Shown: one piece after another, positions 5,671 through 9,677 of the stretch
Layout of the letters: every line of letters starts with the position of its first letter
Position numbering within the stretch: the first letter of the stretch is position 1
NCBI GenBank assembly: GCA_003527165.1
Contig: DPSI01000169.1
Span: 1 to 9,677 of the forward strand
Direction: 5' to 3'
Source: Pseudomonas sp.
GTDB lineage: Bacteria > Pseudomonadota > Gammaproteobacteria > Pseudomonadales > Pseudomonadaceae
DNA length: 9,677 nt
Program-made: the position numbers and the translations under genes
Notes under the pieces: model-generated
Seen by the model: the letters and a program-made list of their open reading frames with translations, nothing else
Database searches by the model: none
What the model was told of the DNA's origin: nothing

Positions 5671-6312
5671 ATGTATTTGACGCCACAGCGCATTTTGCTT
5701 GCCGGCGCCACCGGGTTGACCGGCGAGCATCTGCTCGACCGCCTGCTCAACGAACCCACGGTAGAATGCGTGCTGGCCCCCAGCCGCAAGCCGCTGGCCG
5801 AGCACCCACGGCTCGAAAATCCGGTCGGGCAACTACAGGCGTTGCTACCCCAGCTGACAGGCGAAATCGATACCGCTTTTTGTTGCCTGGGCAGCACCAT
5901 CAAGGATGCCGGCAGCCAGGATGCCTTCCGCGCCATCGATCATGACCTTGTCGTGGCGTTCGCCAGACGCGCCCGCGAGCTGGGCGCTCGCCATCTGCTG
6001 GTCATCAGCTCATTGGGCGCCAACCCGGACAGCCCGGTCTTCTACTGCCGGGTCAAGGGTGAGATGGAAGAGGCTCTGCGCGCCCAGGATTGGCCGCAGT
6101 TGACCATCGCACGCCCCTCGCAGCTGCTGGGCCCACGCATGGAGGTGCGCCCAGTGGAGCGACTAACCGCACCTCTATCCTATCTACTGCCCGGCAAGTA
6201 CCGCGGCATCCCGGCCTGCACCCTCGCTCGCGCGCTCTGGCGCCTGGCGCTGGAGGACGACGATGGCACGCGGATAGTCGAATCGGACGAGCTACGAAAG
6301 CTGGGGCGTTGA
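5671..6312 (+). CDS. NAD(P)-binding SDR-like oxidoreductase (NAD(P)H-binding, TIP30-like)
   Basis: A 213-residue cytoplasmic protein with a Rossmann fold of the atypical/extended short-chain dehydrogenase type. The dinucleotide loop G12-A-T-G15-L-T-G18 opens the protein after a first beta strand; R39 in APSRK at the end of strand two suggests NADPH preference; the CCLGS (71-75) and SSLGA (113-117) strands and the Y125-x3-K129 pair follow in the positions of the SDR active site. The short C-terminal region ([10 protein letters not shown], then a small substrate cap) resembles the HTATIP2/TIP30-like group annotated as 'NAD(P)H-binding protein'. AGGAAG lies 8 bases before the ATG. The gap to the upstream protease lipoprotein is 18 bp with no terminator, so co-transcription is likely. 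The substrate is unknown and cannot be read from the sequence. Confidence 0.88.
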   Translation: MYLTPQRILLAGATGLTGEHLLDRLLNEPTVECVLAPSRKPLAEHPRLENPVGQLQALLPQLTGEIDTAFCCLGSTIKDAGSQDAFRAIDHDLVVAFARRARELGARHLLVISSLGANPDSPVFYCRVKGEMEEALRAQDWPQLTIARPSQLLGPRMEVRPVERLTAPLSYLLPGKYRGIPACTLARALWRLALEDDDGTRIVESDELRKLGR

Positions 6313-6323
6313 GGCCGCACCAC

Positions 6324-6866
6324 TCAGAACTTGATGAAGTGCTCGCGGTAGTGGCGCAGCTCGGCGATCGATTCGCGAATGTCGTCCAGCGCCAGATGCG
6401 TGCCGCCTTTCTTGAATCCGGCGAGCACATCCGGCGCCCAACGCGCGGCCAGCTCCTTGAGCGTCGAGACGTCCAGGTTACGGTAGTGAAAATAGGCTTC
6501 CAGCCGAGGCATGCGACGGTACAGAAAACGTCGATCCTGGCAGATGCTGTTGCCACAGATCGGCGATTTGCCCTTGGGCACCCACTGCTCGATAAATGCC
6601 AGCGTCTGAGCTTCGGCTTCTTCGGTGGAGATGCGACTGTCACGCACTCGCTGAGTCAGTCCGGAACCGCCATGCTGACGAGTATTCCATTCATCCATGC
6701 CGGCGAGAATGTCGTCGCTCTGATGGATGGCGATGACCGGCCCCTCAGCCAGAACGTTGAGCTGGCTGTCGGTGATGATGGTTGCCATTTCGATGATGAC
6801 GTCGTTATCAGGATCCAGACCGGTCATTTCCAGATCGATCCAGATGAGATTCTGCGGGTTTTGCAT
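6324..6866 (-). CDS. orn: Oligoribonuclease
   Basis: Orn is the 3'-5' exoribonuclease that degrades the shortest RNAs, mainly dinucleotides. In pseudomonads this includes pGpG from cyclic-di-GMP breakdown, so it affects c-di-GMP signalling as well as RNA turnover. The 180-residue length is standard. The DEDDh active site is complete: D11 and E13 ([10 protein letters not shown]), D111 (SICQDRRFL), H157 and D162 ([11 protein letters not shown]). I start at the ATG at 6864-6866 because AAGGAG lies 6 bases upstream (6873-6878) and the protein then begins at the usual position; the frame stays open 15 codons further but without a ribosome binding site. It lies 50 bp downstream of a methyltransferase gene on the same strand and converges with the SDR-like gene at an 11-bp gap. 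Confidence 0.97.
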   Translation of the reverse strand: MQNPQNLIWIDLEMTGLDPDNDVIIEMATIITDSQLNVLAEGPVIAIHQSDDILAGMDEWNTRQHGGSGLTQRVRDSRISTEEAEAQTLAFIEQWVPKGKSPICGNSICQDRRFLYRRMPRLEAYFHYRNLDVSTLKELAARWAPDVLAGFKKGGTHLALDDIRESIAELRHYREHFIKF

Positions 6867-6916
6867 GGCGAGCTCCTTGGCTGTGGCGCGCAGTTTAGCT
6901 GCTCGCAGCATGGCCG

Positions 6917-7699
6917 TCAGGTTGCGTCAGCCCCGGGCCGCCAGATCAACAGACGCGAGTGCCGCCAGTCATCGATCGGCACGACCTCCTGCGCCTCGAC
7001 GCCCGGCACTTCGAAGCTGTTGCTGATCAGCAGCGCGCCCGGGCGCATCTCTCTGCGCGCCTTCTGCCACAACGCCGGCATGGGCGCGGGAGAAAGGAAG
7101 CAATAGACCACATCGTGGTCGCCCAACGGCTCACTCCAGAAACTGCGGAAGCGCACTTGGCAGTTGCGCTGTGGCAGGCAGCGCAGCCAGGACAGCGCAA
7201 AGGTCAGCGGCGCGGTCTCGACACCCACGAAACGCCCCGACGGGTAGGCGCGCGCCAGCCGCAGCAGGGTACCGCCGAGGCCGCTTCCCAGATCGATGAA
7301 GCGAAAGCCGCTGGGCAGCCGTGCCAGTCTTGAAATCAGCTGTTGCTCGGCCGCGGTACCGGTCAGGTACAGCGGCACCCGCTCGGTCAGCGCATTCCAG
7401 TTCAACAGCAGCAGCGCCACGAAGCCGGCCAACAACAGCCAGGGCGGCAGCGAATGATCCTGCAGCAGCACCAATCCCGGCACGAAGCCAAGATTGATCG
7501 GCAACCACCAGCGCGAGAGCCCGGACAGCTGGCCGATCAACGCGGCGAGCGAGCCCTGCAACCAGGCAGCGGTCAGCAGACTGACATGCCAGTCCGTCAA
7601 CCGCACCAGCGTCAGCAACAGCAGCCAGCTGACAACCAGTGATGACAGCTGGCTGAGCAACGCCAGTACGGCGGGAAATCGCGCAAGAGAGGACGGCAT
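6917..7699 (-). CDS. Membrane-anchored class I SAM-dependent methyltransferase
   Basis: A 260-residue protein in two halves. Residues about 8-32, 40-60, 66-80 and 84-101 are hydrophobic and likely form a four-helix membrane anchor. From residue 130 on there is a compact Rossmann methyltransferase: motif [11 protein letters not shown] (134-143), acidic E161 ending strand two (FVGVETAP), motif IV-like [12 protein letters not shown] (197-208) and a post-motif strand [13 protein letters not shown]. The plan, helices followed by a minimal SAM domain with a DLGSGLGG loop, recalls the FAM173/ATPSC-KMT lysine methyltransferase family, but that likeness is from memory of motifs only. The ATG at 7697-7699 is preferred because it leads directly into the first helix; the frame runs 19 codons further up, and neither start has a good Shine-Dalgarno. 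It lies 50 bp upstream of orn and is divergent from rsgA. Confidence 0.82.
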   Translation of the reverse strand: MPSSLARFPAVLALLSQLSSLVVSWLLLLTLVRLTDWHVSLLTAAWLQGSLAALIGQLSGLSRWWLPINLGFVPGLVLLQDHSLPPWLLLAGFVALLLLNWNALTERVPLYLTGTAAEQQLISRLARLPSGFRFIDLGSGLGGTLLRLARAYPSGRFVGVETAPLTFALSWLRCLPQRNCQVRFRSFWSEPLGDHDVVYCFLSPAPMPALWQKARREMRPGALLISNSFEVPGVEAQEVVPIDDWRHSRLLIWRPGADAT

Positions 7700-7784
7700 G
7701 GGTACTCGTCGTAGAAAGACCAGTCGCAAGTCTAGCCGCCCAACAGCGCCCCCCATACAGGCCCCGTAGCCGCGCTTGGCGGCA

Positions 7785-7793
7785 TGCTAGACT
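7785..7793 (+). promoter_or_regulatory. Candidate extended -10 promoter for rsgA
   Basis: TGC-TAGACT (7785-7793) fits an extended -10 element (TGn followed by TAnnnT), 33 bases before the rsgA ATG in the 127-bp divergent spacer with the methyltransferase gene. There is no convincing -35 at the proper distance, which extended -10 promoters can tolerate. Confidence 0.3.
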
Positions 7794-7826
7794 CGCCTAC
7801 TTCTCCAGCTTGGGCACCGCACACAA

Positions 7827-8858
7827 ATGGCCAAACGCCACCTCAACCGTCGGCAAAGCTGGCGCATCGAGAAAATCCAGGAAGAGCGCGCCTCGCGCGC
7901 GGCGCGCCGGGAATCACGTGCCATCGAAGAGCTGGAGGGCGGCGATCTCGGCCCGGAGCAGACTGGCCTGGTGATCGCCCATTTCGGCGTGCAGGTTGAA
8001 GTCGAAGCCCAGGAAGGCGAACACCGCGGCCAGGTGTTCCGCTGCCATTTGCGCGCCAACCTGCCAGCCCTGGTGACTGGCGACCGGGTGGTCTGGCGGC
8101 CAGGCAATCAAGGCATCGGCGTGATCGTCGCCCAGCTGCGGCGCCAGTCCGAACTCTGCCGGCCCGACACGCGTGGCCAGCTCAAACCGGTGGCTGCCAA
8201 CGTCGACCTGATCGTCATCGTCTTCGCACCCCTGCCGGAGCCCCACGCCAACCTCATCGACCGCTACCTGATTGCCGCCGAGCATGCGGGCATCACCCCG
8301 TTGCTGCTGCTGAATAAGGCCGATCTGATCGATGCGCAGAACGAAGGCGCACTCAACGCATTGCTGGCGGTGTACCGGACGTTGGGCTATCCGCTGATGG
8401 AAGTCTCCGCCCATGATGGCGCCGGCATGGACGCGCTGAAAGCGCGACTCGATGGCCATGTCAGCGTGTTCGTCGGCCAGTCCGGGGTGGGGAAATCGTC
8501 GCTGGTGAACAGCCTGTTGCCCGGTGTCGATACCCGCGTCGGGGCGCTGTCAGAAATGACCGGCAAGGGCACCCACACCACCACCACCGCGCGATTGTTC
8601 CACTTCCCCGGCGGTGGCGAGCTGATCGACTCACCGGGCATTCGCGAATTCGGCCTGGGTCACGTCAGCCGCGCCGATGTGGAAGCCGGCTTCATCGAGT
8701 TCCAGGACTTGCTGGGGCATTGCCGCTTCCGCGATTGCAAGCACGATCGCGAGCCGGGCTGCGCGCTACTGAAGGCATTGGAGCAGGGGCAGATCCAGCC
8801 GCAACGTATGGCCAGCTATCGCCATATCATCAGCAGCCTGCCGGAAACCGATTACTAG
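7827..8858 (+). CDS. rsgA: Small ribosomal subunit biogenesis GTPase RsgA
   Basis: RsgA (YjeQ) is a circularly permuted GTPase that binds the nearly mature 30S subunit, checks the decoding region and releases RbfA on GTP hydrolysis. The 343-residue length is normal. Order of parts: basic N-terminal extension ([19 protein letters not shown]), OB-fold domain (about 45-110), then the permuted GTPase motifs in the order G4-G5-G1-G2-G3: NKAD 163-166, SAHDG 194-198, P-loop GQSGVGKSS 217-225, GTHTTTT 248-254, DSPG 268-271. A C-terminal zinc site follows with C299, C304, H306 and C312. The ATG at 7827 has no clear Shine-Dalgarno, but the basic start is typical of gammaproteobacterial RsgA. It converges with motB. 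Proximity to orn and motB matches pseudomonad chromosomes. Confidence 0.97.
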   Translation: MAKRHLNRRQSWRIEKIQEERASRAARRESRAIEELEGGDLGPEQTGLVIAHFGVQVEVEAQEGEHRGQVFRCHLRANLPALVTGDRVVWRPGNQGIGVIVAQLRRQSELCRPDTRGQLKPVAANVDLIVIVFAPLPEPHANLIDRYLIAAEHAGITPLLLLNKADLIDAQNEGALNALLAVYRTLGYPLMEVSAHDGAGMDALKARLDGHVSVFVGQSGVGKSSLVNSLLPGVDTRVGALSEMTGKGTHTTTTARLFHFPGGGELIDSPGIREFGLGHVSRADVEAGFIEFQDLLGHCRFRDCKHDREPGCALLKALEQGQIQPQRMASYRHIISSLPETDY

Positions 8859-8884
8859 GCAATCCAGGCGACTGCGCGCGAACC

Positions 8885-8899
8885 GGCCCGTAATGGGCC
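8885..8899. terminator. Short hairpin between rsgA and motB
   Basis: GGCCC (8885-8889) pairs perfectly with GGGCC (8895-8899) around a GTAAT loop, in the 45-bp gap between the converging genes. On the plus strand TTTT appears some nine bases later (8908-8911), so a weak terminator for rsgA is possible; on the minus strand no T-run follows. Confidence 0.35.
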
Positions 8900-8903
8900 T
8901 GGG

Positions 8904-9677
8904 TCAGTTTTCGCCAGGCTGGTCGAACTGCAGTACGCCATCCTCAAAAATATTCAGCCGTTCGCGCAGCTGCGTCGGCTGCAGCGGCTCGGGCGCCCCT
9001 GCAGCCGGCGGCGGCGAACCGCTCGCGGGTGTCGGGCCCGGAACCGACGCCGCATCTCCGGCATCCGACTGTTCGCTCTCGATGTTGCGTTGCGCCTTCT
9101 TGGTCAGAACCAGAATGTCGATGCGCCGATTGACCGGGTTCAATGGGTTGTCCCGGTCGAACAAGGCCGATGAGGCGTAACCCACCACACGAGCGATCTG
9201 CTCATCGGGATAGCCACCGACGACGAGCGTACGACGAGCCGCGTTGGCACGCCCCGAGGACAGCTCCCAGTTACCGAAATCACCGCGCCCCGAGTAGGGC
9301 TTGGCATCGGTGTGGCCGCTGATACTGATCTTGTTCGGCACCGCGCGAATGGTGTCTGCCATCGCCAGCAGAATATCTTCGAAGTAGGGCTGAAGCTGCG
9401 CGCTACCTAGGGCGAACATGGGCCGATTAGCGGCGTCCATGATCTGAATACGCAAGCCATCCTGGGTGATTTCGAACAATATCTGATCCTTGAAGCGGGT
9501 CAGTTCCGGATTCTCGTCGACCTTGTTCTGCAACTCCTGCAACAACAGCTCAAGCCGCTCGCGCTCCAACTGTTCGGCAAAGGTTTCCGCCTGATCGGCA
9601 TCAACCGGCGCAGCGCTCGGCTGGATCCCCGGATCAACCTCCTCGTTGAGGGTGCGGTCCGGCGACGGCGTCGGCGT
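8904..9677 (-). CDS. motB: Flagellar motor stator protein MotB, C-terminal 257 residues (5' end outside window)
   Basis: MotB anchors the MotA-MotB proton-driven stator to peptidoglycan through a periplasmic OmpA-like domain. The frame stays open to the right edge of the window, so the cytoplasmic tail, the single membrane helix with the proton-carrying aspartate and the plug are not visible. The visible part begins in a Pro-rich linker (TPTPSPDRTLNEE), passes a charged helix (LERERLELLLQELQNKV) and contains the peptidoglycan-binding domain: DGLRIQIMDAANRPMF, ISGHTDAKPY, then NWELSSGRANAARR and NPVNRRIDILV. A long Ala/Pro/Ser-rich tail follows before the TGA. A TTG at 9567-9569 is not the start, since MotB-like sequence continues upstream of it. 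In this tail-to-tail arrangement motA would be expected just outside the window to the right. Confidence 0.95.
   Translation of the reverse strand, partial: TPTPSPDRTLNEEVDPGIQPSAAPVDADQAETFAEQLERERLELLLQELQNKVDENPELTRFKDQILFEITQDGLRIQIMDAANRPMFALGSAQLQPYFEDILLAMADTIRAVPNKISISGHTDAKPYSGRGDFGNWELSSGRANAARRTLVVGGYPDEQIARVVGYASSALFDRDNPLNPVNRRIDILVLTKKAQRNIESEQSDAGDAASVPGPTPASGSPPPAAGAPEPLQPTQLRERLNIFEDGVLQFDQPGEN

Noticed and set aside
6090..6312. Idea that the SDR-like protein is frameshifted or truncated
   Set aside because: The frame is intact to a normal C-terminus and the length fits small NAD(P)-binding proteins of this group.
6090..7106. 338-codon plus-strand frame across the SDR gene end, orn and the methyltransferase gene
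   Set aside because: It overlaps three well-supported genes and shows no domain; the GC-rich antisense frame is open by chance.
1..9677. Search for tRNAs, CRISPR arrays, insertion sequences, phage or toxin-antitoxin genes
   Set aside because: No cloverleaf-like sequence, regularly spaced repeats, transposase motifs or inverted terminal repeats were seen; the only tandem repeats are the protein-coding MORN units.

Overview
The window reads as two pieces of DNA from different bacteria joined near position 880-921. Bases 1 to about 890 look like an alphaproteobacterium of the Caulobacter/Brevundimonas type. They hold the 3' end of murG, a perfect CCCTCTCCC/GGGAGAGGG hairpin of a kind common between genes in that group, and the first ~160 codons of an MscS-like channel gene. 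From about 890 to the end the gene content and order are those of a Pseudomonas/Stutzerimonas chromosome. The join lies inside one open reading frame, so a conventional caller reports a single 377-residue 'PAP2 phosphatase'. It is better read as the head of one gene fused to the tail of another. An assembly or library chimera is the simplest explanation; I made this assignment from memory of the families, not from an alignment.

Layout of the Pseudomonas-like part: (i) the PAP2 phosphatase tail ends at 1548 and converges with a minus-strand operon (3256 to 1578). That operon encodes a CidA/LrgA holin-like protein, an LrgB/CidB membrane protein (ATGA overlap) and a stand-alone Lon substrate-binding-domain protein whose ribosome binding site overlaps the lrgB stop codon. 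(ii) A 183-bp divergent spacer leads to a plus-strand MaoC-type hotdog hydratase, closed by a strong GC hairpin. (iii) Next is a 559-residue lipoprotein with about 12 MORN repeats followed by a C13 (legumain/caspase-like) cysteine protease domain, and 18 bp later an NAD(P)-binding SDR-like protein, probably co-transcribed. (iv) Convergent to these are orn (oligoribonuclease) and, upstream of it on the minus strand, a membrane-anchored SAM methyltransferase. (v) The ribosome-assembly GTPase rsgA runs on the plus strand, and the flagellar stator gene motB (5' end outside the window) converges on it. Orn, rsgA and motB lie close together in pseudomonads, which supports the taxonomic call.

Most genes are housekeeping or conserved accessory functions: turnover of RNA ends (Orn), 30S maturation (RsgA), motility (MotB), and envelope or death-related membrane proteins (CidA/LrgB, PAP2). 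The best candidate for under-described biology is the MORN-repeat/C13-protease lipoprotein with its SDR partner. The most important caution is the chimeric junction. There are no tRNAs, rRNAs, CRISPR arrays, insertion sequences or phage genes that I can see, and no stretch over 300 bp lacks a gene.
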